From positions 45,630,870 to 45,694,869 of the forward strand of contig CM051456.1 in the NCBI GenBank assembly GCA_028274465.1: 64,000 bases of DNA. Reading direction: 5' to 3'. The stretch comes from Plantago ovata. Its lineage: Eukaryota; Streptophyta; Magnoliopsida; Lamiales; Plantaginaceae. The notes under the pieces are model-generated. The model did not search any database. It was not told the origin of the DNA and worked only from the letters and a program-made list of their open reading frames with translations. Below are positions 1 through 11,653 of this stretch, one piece after another. Every line of letters begins with the position of its first letter. Position 1 is the stretch's first letter. The translations under genes were made by a program, and so were the position numbers.

Positions 1-73
1 GGTCTAGAACAGATGACTCTAAAAAAAAAAAAAAAAAATAGAAAATTATAACACGATTACGAACAATACAAAA

Positions 74-271
74 ATGGAAAAGACTCAACACTTTGCTAAA
101 CTGCTATTTGGCTTTCTTTTTGGACCCTTCTTTGATTTTTTGGGGTCTTTTCTTTTTTTCCTTTCCAGATTCTTTCTTTTTTCTTTTTCTCTTTTTTTCT
201 GGAAATTTTTCTTTCTTTTTTTTCGATTTTTTCTAGCCAGCAGTAGCATAACAAAGAGAGAAACAAAATGA
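74..271 (-). other. Purine tract of element D (pyrimidine-rich on plus strand)
   Basis: About 150 bases are almost entirely T and C on the plus strand, so the element sense strand is A/G-rich. The same tract sits at the equivalent place in B (8180-8303), C (13141-13274), A (33425-33570) and E (59364-59505). Both strands happen to be open here and would give Lys- or Phe-rich peptides, but that reflects composition. I treat it as a non-coding purine tract, possibly acting as an extra plus-strand priming or structural region. Confidence 0.6.
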
Positions 272-288
272 CTCACACGACTTCCCCA

Positions 289-424
289 AACCTATTCGAA
301 AGAATAGGTTGGAGTACAAAATTTACGGAAAAGGAAAAATAAACTCACGATACGAAAAATGAAAAACAGAAACAAGTCTAATGATGGTGTAACCCCCTCC
401 CCAAACCTATTCGAAAGAATAGGT
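289..424 (-). repeat. Twin hairpins of element D
   Basis: There are two inverted repeats, at 289-310 and 405-424. The first has 9-bp perfect arms (AACCTATTC / GAATAGGTT) around a 4-base loop; the second has 8-bp arms (ACCTATTC / GAATAGGT). Equivalent pairs occur in B, C and A, with one copy left in E. They sit next to the purine tract. Confidence 0.8.
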
Positions 425-1016
425 CATAAACAAAGGATCACACAACCTCACACTACCTCCTTCCTAGGCATTTAGCAATCTCAAAGCATGGTGAAGACTT
501 GTTGCCTCTTAGGTACATAATTACTCGGGAAACAACCATAAGACCCTAACATGCATCATCCTATTATAAAGGCCTTCGTGAACCGCAGTAGAGAAAACAC
601 CACTAAGTGATGTCGAGACTACCATGCTTAACTAAGTGCAATACATAAATGTGACAAGCCAAGCGAGAAAAACCTCAAACAAATTCATAGAGATGAAGCA
701 TACGATTAATGGCATAGTTGGTTGATCTACCCAATAAAAAAGTTCAAAAAATTCGGCAATAAACTCCAACCTAAAACATGCAAGACTATCCTGTGAAAGC
801 AGTAAACGTGCAAATGCAAAAAATTTCACGAGTTTATCATAAGCAAGATAAGTATAGAGATAACCAGCGATAACCTCCTCTCCAAACCTGAACGTCGTCG
901 CTCGTCCCGAACGTCGAAAGTGGATCCAAGGTGAGAGCTAATGCTTGTATAAGTGACCTATAATACTCAATCAAACTCGTGAGATAAAATCTAAAGCGGT
1001 AAAGAAAGCGATAAAA

Positions 1017-1037
1017 GCCCCGGGTTGCCTCCCGGAT
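1017..1037 (-). repeat. Post-gag hairpin of element D
   Basis: A CCGGG/CCCGG stem with a GGCAA-containing loop lies about 45 bases beyond the gag-protease stop. It is present at the same place in all five copies of the family. Confidence 0.6.
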
Positions 1038-1079
1038 AGCGCCATTGTTTAAAGTCTCTGACTCGACTCCTGTCTTCGC

Positions 1080-3100
1080 CTATCTTTTCCTTCTGAGGGT
1101 ACTAGACTTCCCCTTCATGAGTCTCCTTCCCGTGCTTTGATCCGGTGAATAAGAGTGAACATAGATGTTAAAACCACTGTAATCAATAATGTTAGAAGTA
1201 TCGGGTGGATCAGGTGGATCGGATATGGCTTGTAACACATGTTGCTTGCCATCCACTTCGATAGTGCAAGTCCTTTGGTAGATGTCCATCACGGAGCGTA
1301 GCTTAGTCAAGAATGTTCGTCCTAAGAGTATGACATCCCCCGTTCCTGGTGCTGATGCTGGAATAATTACAAAATCGGTGTAGACAGAGGCTTCACCAAT
1401 TTTGACTAATACATTCTTCACAACTCCTTCGGGTTTCACAAGGGATCCATCCGCCAGTTGCACAATAGCCTTATGCACAGTTAGTTCTCCAAGGTTACTC
1501 TTCTCGAAAACATTCAAAGGGAGCACATTAGAGTAGGATCCTGTGTCTAGTGTGGCTCGGACATCTTCAAGTTCCCCAATCCCGGCCTTAACATCGAAAC
1601 TTTGAGGGAGTGGCTCGGGATCCTCTTGCTCCTCTTCACTCTTGTTAGTACCAAGGTCCTTTTCTTCTTCTTCGGCTTGTGGGGGCAGTTCCCTCTTGCA
1701 ACTCTCGCACTAAGCAACCCTCTTGATGGTGATTTCAACAGGTAGATCACCCACTAAGTTAATGGACAACGACTTCTCAGTGTTGCTAGGCAGTTTGCCT
1801 TGCTCCCTACTTGCTCCTCGGTCGATCAACTCTTGCATCTTTTGCTGGGCAAGCCTAGTGCTCTCTTCCAACCTATCAAGCCTTGCCCTAGTCTTCTCAG
1901 AATCTTCTTCATAACTTTTGAGAAAACTTTGTGTGTGATCGACCATCTTTTGCAAGTTCTCCATCAGTTGAGCCGACTTCGACTTCGGTGGCTCTTTTGG
2001 AGCGGGGTTTTCGCAGTGATCATTACCATAGTTCAGCCTACTACGGTCTTGGTTAGGTCCATAAGTTTGGTTAGCCGGTGCATATCCTTGATTGTTATGG
2101 TATCCTCTTCTCCAAAATCCACCTCGAGGATTCCTACCGTCTTGTCCGTAGCTAACTTCTTGAGTACCAAACTCCGTAGCAAAGGCTTCTTCTTCGCCTC
2201 CTCGAGCCCAGTTGCCATCATCATATGCCAACTCCGATCTACACATATGAGCCCCATGCCCATAGTTCTTGCATATTCGGCATACTTCGTTCGAAACAGT
2301 TGTTCCGGTGGCGCTCTTGAGGACTTGCTTCAATTCGTTGGTAAAGCACTCGAATTGATCCCCATTCCCCCTATACATAGGGGCTTCTTGAGTCGGTGGA
2401 GCTTCAGGTCCACGTCTCCTAACCATTGCTCTTGGGTCCTTGAACTGCGAACCCTTAGCAAGCCTTTCGAAAACCGCCCAGACGGCTTCTGCGGTTTCCT
2501 CCCAAATATTGCCTCGGCATTGGAAATCCACCACTTGTTGGTTCTCGAAGGTTAGTCCATTGTAGAAGTGTTGGACTATGTCAGAAAGTTCAAAACCATG
2601 GTGAGGGCACTTGTTCGTGAGATCTTGGAACCTCTCGAACGCGGTGTAGATGGTCTCATCATAGTCCTGTTTGAATCCAGTGATCTGCGCCTTTAGCGCG
2701 GTAGTCAAGGTGTGAGCGAAGTATTTCTCCATGAAAGCTGAAAAAACCTTTTCTCAAGTGTCCAGCGAGCCTGCTGGAAGAGAACTCAGCCATGACATGG
2801 CTCTGTCGCCAAGTCCCATAGCAAAAACCTTCATCCTCAACTCATCCGTTGTTATGTCAGCTCCGGGTCGTGGGAGTTGGTTGACGAAATCATCGATATC
2901 GTGCAAGTACCCCCATCACATCTTCCCTTGATAAGCCATAGAACCTCGGAAGTTGTTGGAATGCGTGGTTCTTGATCTCGGGTTGCAGACGAAAGAACAA
3001 TCGCCGGTCCCCTCATACGATCCTTGGTGGGTTGAACCCATGCCTTCAGTGGTCTAGTTCGCCATTCCGTCGATTTCCTTGAAGAGACTAAGTAGAGATT
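1080..3100 (-). pseudogene. gag-protease pseudogene of element D (Athila-like)
   Basis: The gag core (about 2732-3100), the CCHC zinc knuckle (C-x2-C-x4-H-x4-C, CRICKNYGHGAHMC, near 2255-2300) and the retropepsin region after about 1560 are all recognisable, ending in a basic tail at 1080. It is clearly dead. A Trp codon has become TGA just before 2732. A Lys/Arg-like position at about 1710 reads as a stop. An extra C lies in the run near 2910, eight bases are missing near 2975, and two are missing near 3055. When functional it would have encoded a capsid/nucleocapsid polyprotein with aspartic protease and no polymerase. Confidence 0.85.
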
Positions 3101-3182
3101 GTTTTATATTTCTTTATTAAATTAGATAAAGCTAGTTATACTCTTAGAGAGCGACACTCGAGGTCATTCTAATGCTACACTA
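3101..3182 (+). repeat. 5' LTR remnant of element C
   Basis: This matches positions 15008-15087 of C's own 3' LTR, which is the last ~170 to ~90 bases of the LTR. It is cut on the left by the junction with D and on the right by the assembly gap. The LTR end, PBS, leader and first gag codons of C presumably lie in the gap. Confidence 0.75.
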
Positions 3183-3282
3183 NNNNNNNNNNNNNNNNNN
3201 NNNNNNNNNNNNNNNNNNNNNNNNNNNNNNNNNNNNNNNNNNNNNNNNNNNNNNNNNNNNNNNNNNNNNNNNNNNNNNNNNN
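3183..3282. other. Assembly gap (100 N)
   Basis: Exactly 100 N, the conventional placeholder for a gap of unknown length. It lies between head-to-head copies of the same element (D minus, C plus), the sort of inverted repeat that breaks assemblies. Confidence 0.98.
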
Positions 3283-3283
3283 A

Positions 3284-5269
3284 ATGGCAGAAGCTAGACC
3301 ACTGAAAGCATGGGTTCAACCCACCAAGGATCGTATGAGGGGACCGGCGATTGTTCTTTCGTCTGCAACTCGAGATCTGGAAATCAAGAACCACGCATTC
3401 CAACAACTTCCGAGGTTCTATGGCTTAGCAAGGGAAGATGTGATGGGGTAATTGCACGATATCGATGATTTCGTCAACCAACTCCCACGACCCGGAGCTG
3501 AAATAACAACGGATGAGTTACGGATGAAGGTTTTTGGTATGGGGCTTGGCGACAGAGCCAAGTCATGGTTGAGTTCTCTACCAGCAGGCTCGCTGGACAC
3601 TTGGGAGAAGGTTTTTTCAGCTTTCATGGAAAAATACTTCCCTCACACCCTGACTACCGCGCTTAAGGCGCAAATCACCGGATTCAAGCAGGACTATGAT
3701 GCGACCATCTACACCAAGTTTGAGAGGTTCCAAGATCTCACGAACAAGTGCCCTCACCATGGTTTTGAACTCTCTGACCTAGTCCAACACTTCTACAATG
3801 GACTAACCTTCGAGAACCAACAAGTGGTGGATTTCCAATGCCGAGGCAATATTTGGGAGGAAACCGCAGAAGCCGTCTGGGCAGTTTTCGAAAGGCTTGC
3901 TAAGGGTTCGCAGTTCAAGGACCCAAGAGCAATGGTTAGGAGACGTGGACCTGAAGCTCCACCGACTCAAGAAGCCCCTATGTATAGGGGGAATGGGGAT
4001 CAATACGAGTGCTTTACCAACGAATTGAAGCAAGTCCTCAAGAGCGCCACTGGAACAACTGTTTCAAACGAAGTTTGCCGAATATGCAAGAACTATGGGC
4101 ATGGGGCTCATATGTGTAGATCGGAGCTTGCATATGATGATGGCAACTGGGCTCGAGGAGGCGAAGAGGAAGCCTTTGCTACGGAGTTTGGTACTCAAGA
4201 AGCTAGCTACGGACAAGACAGTAGGAATCCTCGAGGTGGATTTTGGAGAAGAGGATTCCGAAACAATCAAGGATATGAACCGGCTAGCCAAACTTATGGC
4301 CCTAACCAAGACCGTAGTAGACTTAACTATGGTAATGATCACTGTGAAAACCCCGCTCAGAAAGAGCCACCGAAGTCGAAGTCGGCTCAACTGATGGAGA
4401 ACTTGCAAAAGATGGTTGATCACACCCAAAAATTTCTCAAGCGTTATGAAGAAGATTCTGAGAAGACTAGATCGAGACTTGATAGGTTGGAAGAGAGCAC
4501 TAGGCTTGCCCACCAAAATATGCAAGAGTTGATCGACCGAGGAGCAAGTAGGGAGCAAGGCAAGCTGCCTAGCAACACTAAGAAGTCAAATTCCATTACA
4601 TTGGCTGGTGATCTACCTGATGAAATCACCATCAAAAAAGTTACTATGTGCGAGTGTTGGAAGAGGGAAGTACTCCCACAGGCTAAGGAAGAAGAGAAGG
4701 ACCTTGTTTCTGACGAGAGTGATGAGGAGCAAGACGATCCCGCGCAACTCCCTAAAAGTTTCGATGTTAATGTCGGGATTGGGAAACTTGAAGATGTCTG
4801 TGCCACACTAGACACGGGATCCTACTCTAACGTGCTCCCTTTGAATGTATTTGAGAAGAGTAGCCTTGGAAAACTATCTGAGCATAGGGCTATTGTGCAA
4901 CTGGCGGATGGATCCTTTGTGAGACCCGAAGGTGTTGTAAAAAATGTGTTGGTCAAGATTAGTGAAGCTTCGGTATACACCAATTTTGTAGTTATGCCGG
5001 CGTCTGCACCTGGAACGGGGGATGTCATTCTCTTGGGGCAAACGTTCTTGACTAAGCTACGCTCCGTGATGGACATCTGCCAAAGAACTTGCACTATTGA
5101 AGTGGATGTCAAGCAACACGTGTTGCAAGCCATATCTGATCCACCTGATAATTCTTACACTACTCACTACTGTGGTCTTGCAGCCTATGTTCTTTCTTAT
5201 TTACAGGTTCGTGGCATGGAGAGGAGACCAATGAAGGGGAAGCCTAGTACCCGCAGAAAGAAGAGCTAG
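3284..5269 (+). pseudogene. gag-protease of element C (one nonsense codon)
   Basis: This is the best preserved plus-strand copy. Gag similarity to the Athila lineage is visible in LPRFYGL, the KSWLSSLPAGS region, NKCPHHG and the YNGL motif. A CCHC knuckle lies at about 4078-4120. A coiled-coil-like charged stretch follows at about 4390-4560. The retropepsin has the catalytic DTGS near 4810 and the ILLGQTFL flap-distal motif near 5030. The only clear lesion is a Tyr codon turned TAA at 3449-3451. The first ~60 residues present in A (Met-Pro-His-Thr start) fall in the gap. There is no polymerase downstream. The likely role is virion assembly and polyprotein cleavage, with the other functions supplied in trans. 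Confidence 0.9.
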
Positions 5270-5312
5270 GCGCAGACAGGAGTCGAGTCAAAGACTTTAA
5301 ACAATGGCGCTA

Positions 5313-5330
5313 TCCGGGAGGCAACCCGGA
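5313..5330 (+). repeat. Post-gag hairpin of element C
   Basis: Perfect stem TCCGGG / CCCGGA around AGGCAA, 43 bases after the gag-protease stop. It is conserved in A, B (one mismatch), D and E. Confidence 0.65.
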
Positions 5331-5510
5331 GTCTTTATCGCTTTCTTTACCGCTTCATTGCATGCATTCATTATTGAACAATTTGCTTCTCATATGTGAA
5401 TTTGTTCATCTCTGTGTCGTATGTGCTTATGTTTGAGTGAGATTTTTCGAGTGGTTTTATGAAAAATTGGTTTCGGAGATTAAAAACTGCATTTTTATCG
5501 AAATGATCGT

Positions 5511-5590
5511 CTCCCCCATCGGGGAGCGGGGGGCGAATCGCCCCGTGTGGGGCGACTCGCCCCACACCGGGGGCGACTCGCCCCACGGTC
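5511..5590 (+). repeat. CpG-rich palindrome cluster, internal, element C
   Basis: Three to four copies of a GGGGCGA-TCGCCCC type palindrome stand in otherwise AT-rich DNA. The same motif is arrayed in the LTRs of the family just upstream of the TATA box. Open frames here (Gly-Arg-Val-Ala-Pro repeats) are by-products of the repeat. Confidence 0.8.
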
Positions 5591-6335
5591 CCAGTAGTTA
5601 AAAAATGCGGATCTCCCCTTCTTTACCTCATTTTCTTCATTCTCTCCACTTTCTTCTCCCCAAAAACCGAGAATTGCGAAAATAACTTCAAAACATCATA
5701 ACTTATTCATTTCTTCACCAAATTTAGTGTTCTTTAGCTTCAATCGAAGCCTATTACGTGATCTATCTTTTCATCCGAACAGATTTCTCCCTAGTGCATT
5801 AGTTTTTTCAAATCTTAGGTATCTTCTTATGAACCCTAATTTTCAAATTTGGGGGTTTTCTAATTTGAGCTTCAATTATGCTTATATGATGCATGGGTAG
5901 GTTGTTTGTGTGATTAGAAGCATTATTTACTATCAATTGCATGCTCAATTATGCTCGGATTGTTGATTTGAGAATTTTGCTACTAGATGATATATCTTGT
6001 TATGCAATGTATCTTTATCTTTGATTTCTTGCTTATAATTGTGTTTATTGATGTAATGATGTTGGATTTGATGATAGAATTCTTAATTGTTGAGTATGAG
6101 GATTTATGATACTAGAATTTTTCGCTACTATGGTGTGAATTGAGCCTAGTGATCTAGGTTATTGGTTGTCTAGCAAGAGCATAATGTAATGTATTACATG
6201 TAGTAGTTACATTGGTATGTTGCATGTTGAAGAAGCTAGGCTAGACATATAAGGTTTGGGGAGATCGATTGTTGAGATTATCACTTGTGTGTTTCGTTCT
6301 TACACTAGCATATGCATGAGTAAGTTTTGTGTCAT
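5591..6335 (+). other. Non-coding leader-like stretch of element C
   Basis: No reading frame of note. It begins CT-rich (about 5610-5660), then becomes AT-rich. The corresponding stretch in E (57110-57857) ends with a good 3' splice-site sequence, TTTGTAG/G, just before ORF2. It could be a 5' leader and intron for ORF2. In C it ends where B is inserted. Confidence 0.4.
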
Positions 6336-7577
6336 TGATGAACGTGTCAGATTCAGTCAAATAAATTTGTAATTAGCCAAAGTCAATCCACAACTACAAC
6401 GAAAATCGTAGTGTAGTAGTAGAATGACTCGAGTGTCGTTCTCTCACGACTATACTAGCTTTATCAAATCTAATTAAGAATATAAAAACAGCAGACAGAT
6501 AGCAATAGGGGTTTTCAAGCAGATAATGGAGATTGGTGATAGTATGGTCCTTCTTAACATAATGGGTCGATAATCATGCATAAATTCCTCGGTCTTGCAT
6601 AGAGATCTTTGAATCAATCTAGTGTCCTGTTGCAAGTATTAAGAACTACGAAGATAATATGGTCTGACTAGTCAACAACTAACGTCCTAATGTGTTCCGT
6701 AATTATTCAACACTACGAAGATAATTGGTCTGATGGTCGACTAGTGTCCAATTGTGCATAATGATCAATACAACATACGAGAATTTTGGTTACAACTGAT
6801 TAACGAAATAAAGCAATGACACGGAGTATAATGCGCGATATAGCCATTAGCATGATTATCTTCCCTCGCTAAGAATTCACATACTATCACCAATGATAAA
6901 TTTAGCTACTCATAATAGGCATGCAATCAATAGAAATCATAGAAGAAAACATATTGAAAGAAGATAAATTAAGTAGATAAAAACTTGTAAGATACAAAGT
7001 TACCGAAGGTTGTCAATCTCCGGATGATTGCGATCCTACGCGTTCCAATCTGCTATGAAAAAGTATCCCCTAAGCTACGGAACTCCCAGGACAGGCCCCG
7101 GGAAGTTCCTACCTAAAACTATAGAGAGAGGTGAGAAAGTAGGCTTGGAAAGATATGATTTTCGGAGGAAAACTTGAGCTCTATATATAGGCCCCGAATT
7201 ATCTCTGGGGCGGTTCGCCCCCCAATATTTCGCGGAATTTCCGCGTTTTTCGACGCGGATTTGGATTTCTTCACCTTTTCGGACTCGGTTTATGACTTCT
7301 AGTAGCCTTCTAACCTCCAGATTCGGCCCCTAGACTCCAAATCCTATCCGGAAACCTTCAGATACTCCAAATAGGCTTCTGGAACACCAATTCCTTGTAG
7401 ACTTCAATATAATTGCCCGGTAATCTCCGAATTTCAACCAAAACCTGTAAAATAAAATCTAAAGGGAAACGTGACACTATTCTAATAAAATGTACAAAAA
7501 TATAGCTAAATTAACATAGAGGATAGATAAAATAGGTGAAAAAGACTCGAATGAAAGTGTAAAATACACATTCATCA
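6336..7577 (-). repeat. 3' LTR of element B
   Basis: 1242 bp, with TGATGAA...TTCATCA ends. On the minus strand it begins with the block conserved in all LTRs of the family. The palindrome array is reduced to about one unit at 7205-7224. The TATA box is near 7181 (ctatatatag). Confidence 0.88.
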
Positions 7578-7590
7578 AACTCCCCATACC
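7578..7590 (-). promoter_or_regulatory. Polypurine tract of element B
   Basis: On the minus strand it reads GGTATGGGGAGTT directly before the LTR start, the place where plus-strand DNA synthesis is primed. One base differs from the GGTTTGGGGAGTT of A and C. Confidence 0.75.
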
Positions 7591-9007
7591 GAACCTTTGC
7601 TTGTCCTCAAGCAACTAAGCTAGACTTTAATACAAAAAACATGCAAGACTCAAAATGGAGTTTCATGCCAAATAAAATGAACTAAATTACTGAATCTATC
7701 AAATAACATATGAACAAAAACCATATAAATCAAAGCATGAATATAGGTTGAAGAATACCTCGATTGACTGATACACATCCATATAAGAACTTATGTCAAG
7801 ACAAGATAGTCTCTCGTAACATTCTCTACCTGGACCTAGTCAGTGACGACGTAATGATGCATGCTAAGATACGAATGGTTGCCCCGTGCCTATGAAACTG
7901 AGGACTTACTGCTGTTCCACCATGTTAAGACTTTTCCTCAAAAGAGGTCGAACCAGTACTGGCTCTCATCAAACGAAGGAGGGTTCTCTATAAAAGACAA
8001 CTCTCCCCTATTCTACCCATCTCTCAAGTAAAGTCTTAAGCTATTCACAACTTCCTGAATGGCAGGACGAGGGTGGTCTAGAACAGATGACACTTAAGAC
8101 AAAAAAAATAAAAAATAGAAAAACACGATTACGAACAATACGAAAAATGGAAAAGACTCAAAACTTTGCTAAACTGCTTTTGGCTTTCTTTTTTGGGGTC
8201 TTCTCTCTTTTTTCTTTTTTTCTTTCCAGATTCTCTTTTTTTTTCTTTTTCTCTTTTTTTCTGGAATTTTTTATCTTTCTTTTTTTTTTCGATTTTTTGA
8301 GCTGGCAGTAGCTTAACAAAGAGAGAAACAAAATGACTCACACGACTTCCCCAAACCTATTCGAAAGAATAGGTTGGAGTACAAAATTACGAAAAAAGAA
8401 AAAATAAACTCACGATACGAAAATGAAAAACAGAAACAAGTCTATGATGGTGTAACCCCCTCCCCAAACCTATTCGGAAGAATAGGTTATAAACAAAGGA
8501 TCACACAACCTCACACTACCTCCTTCCTAGGCATTTAGCAATCTCAAAGCATGGTGAACACTTGTTGCCTCTTAGGTACATAATTACTCGGGAAAACAAC
8601 CATAAGACCCTAACATGCATCATCCTATTATAAAGGCCTTCGTGAACCGCAGTAGAGAAAACACCACTAAGTGATGTCGAGACTACCATGCTTAACTAAG
8701 TGCAATACATAAATGCGACAAGCCAAGCGAGAAAAACCTCAAACAAATTCATAGAGATGAAGCATACGATTAATGGCATAGCTAGTTGATCTACCCAATA
8801 AAAAAGTTCAAAAAATTCGGCAATAAACTCCATATAAAACATGCAAAACTATCCTAGGAAAGCAGTAAACGTGCAAATGCAAATGATAAAGCAAATAGTT
8901 CAAGAATGAATGCATGCAGAAAAGCAGTAAAGAAAGCGATAAAAATTCCGGGTTGCCTACCGGATAGCGTCATTGTTTAAAGTCTTTGACTCGACTCCTG
9001 TCTGCGC
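7591..9007 (-). other. Non-coding 3' internal region of element B
   Basis: It corresponds to the region between gag-protease and PPT in the other copies. It contains the purine tract (8180-8303), the twin hairpins (8354-8488) and the post-gag hairpin (about 8946-8963, one stem mismatch). ORF2 is deleted. I see no protein-coding gene. Confidence 0.7.
8354..8488 (-). repeat. Twin hairpins of element B
   Basis: Two inverted repeats, 8354-8375 and 8467-8488, each with 9-bp arms AACCTATTC / GAATAGGTT around a 4-base loop (GAAA and GGAA). Compare 289-424. Confidence 0.8.
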
Positions 9008-11136
9008 CTATCTCTTCTTTTTGCGGGTACTAAGCTTCCCCTTCATTGTTCTCCTTTCCATGCCACGAACCTGTGAATAAGAAAGAATATAGGTTGCAAG
9101 ACCACAGTAGTGAGTAGTAATATCAGGCGGTTCAGGTGGATCAGGTATGGCTTGCAATACGTGTTGCGTGCCATTCACTTTTATGGTGCAAGTTCTTTGG
9201 TAGATATCCATCACTGAGCGTAGTTTAGTCAAGAATGTTTACCCTAAGAGTATGACATCCCCCGTTCCAGGTGCAGACGCCGGCATAACTACAAAGTTGG
9301 TGTATATAGATGCTTCACCAATCTTGACCAACACATTTTTCACAACGCCCTCGGGTCTCATAAATGATCCATCCGCCAGTTGCACAATAGCCCTTTGCTC
9401 AGATAGTTTTCCGATGTTGCTCCTTTCAAACACATTCAAAGGAATTATGTTCGAGTAGGATCCCGTATCTAGTGTGGCACGGGCATCTTCAAGCTCACCA
9501 ATCCCTACCTTAACATCGAAACTTTTAGGGAGTGGTTCGGGATCCTCTTGTTCCTCATCACCTGTGTTAGAACCAAGGTCCTTCTCTTTTTCCTCAGCCA
9601 GTAGAAGTTCTTCCTTCATGCAACACTCACACCTAACAACGTTCCTGATGGTGATTTCGTCAGGTACATCACCAGCCAATGTAATGGCATTCGACTTCAC
9701 AGTGCTGCTAGGTAGTTTTCGGTCGATCAACTCTTGCATCTTTTGATGGGCAAGCCTAGTGCTCTCTTCCAACTTATCAAGCCTTTCCCTAGTTTTCTCG
9801 GAATCTTCTTCATACCATTTGAGAAAACTTTGTGTGTGACCATCTTCTGCAAGTTCTCCATCAGTAGAGCCGACTTCGACTTCGGCGGCTCTTTCGAAGT
9901 GGGGTTTTCGCAGTGATCGTTACCATAGTTCAGCCTACTACGGTCTTGGTTAGGTCCATAAGTTTGGTTAGCCGGCGCATATCCTTGATTGTTGCGGTAT
10001 TCTCTTCTCCAAAATCCACCTCGAGGATTCCTACCGTCTTGTCCGTAGCTAACTTCTTGAGTGCCAAACTCCGTAGCAAAGGCTTCTTCCTCGCCTCCTC
10101 GAGCCCAGTTGCCATCATCGTACGCCAGCTCCGATCTACACATATGAGCCCTATGCCCATAGTTCTTGCATATTCGGCATACTTCGTTTGAAACAGTTGT
10201 TCCGGTGGCGGTCTTGAGGACTTGCTTCAATTCGTTGGTAAAGCACTCGAATTGATCCCCATTCCCCCTGTGCATAGGGGCTTCTTGAGTCGGTGGAGCT
10301 TTAGGTCCACGTCTCCTAACCATTGCTCTTGGGTCTTTGAACTGCGAACCCTTAGCAAGCCTTTCGAAAACTGCCCAGACGGCTTCTGCGGTTTCCTCCC
10401 AAATATTGCCTCGGCATTGGAAATCCACCACTTGTTGGTTCTCGAAGGTTAGTCCATTGTAGAAGTGTTGGACTAGGTCGGAAAGTTCAAAACCATGGTG
10501 AGGGCACTTGTTCGTGAGATCTTGGAACCTCTCGAACGCGGTGTAGATGGTCTCATCATAGTCTTGCTTGAATCCAGTGATTTGCGCCTTAAGCGCGGTA
10601 GTCAGAGTGTGTGGGAAGTATTTCTCCATGAAAGCTGAAAAAACCTTTTCCCAAGTGTCCAGCGAGCCTGCTGGAAGAGAGCTCAGCCATGACTTGGCTC
10701 TGTCGCCAAGTCCCATGGCAAAAACCTTCATCCTCAACTCATCCGTTGTTATGTCAGCTCCGGGTCGTGGGATTTGGTTGACGAAATCATCGATATCGTG
10801 CAAGTACCCCATCACATCTTCCCTTGATAAGCCATAGAACCTCGGAAGTTGTTGGAATGCGTGGTTCTTGATCTCCAGATCTCGGGTTGCAGACGAAAGA
10901 ACTATCGCCGGTCCCCTCATACGATCCTTGGTGCGTTGTACCCATGCCTTCAGTGGTCTAGCTTCTGCCATTCCGTCGATTTCCTTGCATAGACTAATTA
11001 GAGATTCAGAGAAATCGGTTTCCTCTATTTCCTCTAGTGCGCGCCTTTCAAGTAGTCGCCTTCCTTGGTGGTAGACTCTATCGATCTAAGTAATTGAATT
11101 AGCAAGCGGTGTTCCTGCAGAACGTGTATGCGGCAT
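9008..11136 (-). pseudogene. gag-protease pseudogene of element B
   Basis: The start is the Met-Pro-His-Thr codons at 11136, as in A. The gag core, CCHC knuckle and retropepsin (DTGSYSN near 9455) are present. Lesions seen are a TAG near 11085 that splits the N-terminus, a two-base loss near 9840 (frameshift), about 30 bases missing near 9720, and a Gln codon changed to stop near 9239. The long open stretch 9727-10971 holds most of gag. Confidence 0.88.
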
Positions 11137-11261
11137 ACACTATCTGTGACAGACGAGGAAAAGTGATTAGAGAGAGATAAAAAAGGAAAACTAAAACTTA
11201 AAAGAATTAGGAATCTAAAGCTGTAAATATAAACAAATTAAACAGAAAATAGGAGTATAGT

Positions 11262-11278
11262 CCCCGGCAATGGCGCCA
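11262..11278 (-). promoter_or_regulatory. Primer-binding site, tRNA-Asp type, element B
   Basis: On the plus strand it reads CCCCGGCAATGGCGCCA. This matches the 3' end of plant tRNA-Asp(GTC) (…CCCCGGCAACGGCGCCA, from general knowledge) except for one C-to-T change. It lies three bases from the LTR. Confidence 0.88.
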
Positions 11279-11281
11279 ATT

Positions 11282-11653
11282 TGATGAACGTGTCAGATTC
11301 AGTCAAATAAATTTGTAATTAGCCAAAGGCAATCCACAACTACAACAAAAACCGTAATGTAGTAGTAGAATGACTCGAGTGTCGTTCTCTCAGGACTATA
11401 CTAGCTTTATCAAATCTAATTAAGAATATAAAAACAGCAGACAGATAGCAATAGGGGTTTTCAAGAAGATAATGGAGATTGGTGACAGTATGGTCCTTCT
11501 TAACATAATGGGTCGATAATCATGCATAAATTCCTCGGTCTTGCATAGAGATCTTTGAATCAATCTAGTGTCCTGTTGCAAGTATTAAGCACTACGAAGA
11601 TAATATGGTCTGACTAGTCAACAACTAACGTCCTAATGTGTTCCGTAATTATC
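11282..11653 (-). repeat. 5' LTR of element B, truncated
   Basis: Only the first ~370 plus-strand bases of the LTR remain; the promoter half has gone. Sequence passes into element C at about 11651-11654, through the short similarity attatc. Confidence 0.85.

Larger units (their letters stand above)
1..3100 (-). mobile_element. Element D: truncated Athila-lineage non-autonomous LTR retrotransposon
   Basis: This is a minus-strand fragment related to elements A, B, C and E. Reading from 3100 down to 1 it has a decayed gag-protease, the post-gag hairpin, twin hairpins and a purine tract (pyrimidine-rich on the plus strand, about 106-236). Its 3' LTR lies beyond the left edge. Its 5' LTR, PBS and extreme gag N-terminus are missing, because at about 3100 it abuts the end of a plus-strand LTR. 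Bases 822-985 do not match the other copies, and the palindrome/ORF2 block (present at 34140-36190 in A) is absent. D is therefore a deletion or variant form. Confidence 0.8.
6336..11653 (-). mobile_element. Element B: Athila-lineage non-autonomous LTR retrotransposon inserted in C
   Basis: It has a complete 3' LTR (6336-7577), PPT, hairpins, gag-protease pseudogene, PBS and a truncated 5' LTR (11282-11653). The ~2 kb block with the CpG palindromes and ORF2 is missing: sequence jumps at about 8900 from the twin-hairpin side to the gag side, compare A at 34190 and 36185. The 5' LTR is cut at a short similarity (attatc) to element C. Confidence 0.88.

Noticed and set aside
1800-2555. Long open frames antisense to gag (also 4064-4815, 9913-10452, 37380-37775, 55290-56294)
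   Set aside because: Shadow frames of the gag-protease gene, present in every copy only because gag is conserved on the other strand.
5371-5586. Open frames with Gly-Arg-Phe-Ala-Pro-His repeats (also 35821-36206 and 56785-57238)
   Set aside because: They translate the CpG palindrome arrays, occur on both strands, and change frame between copies.
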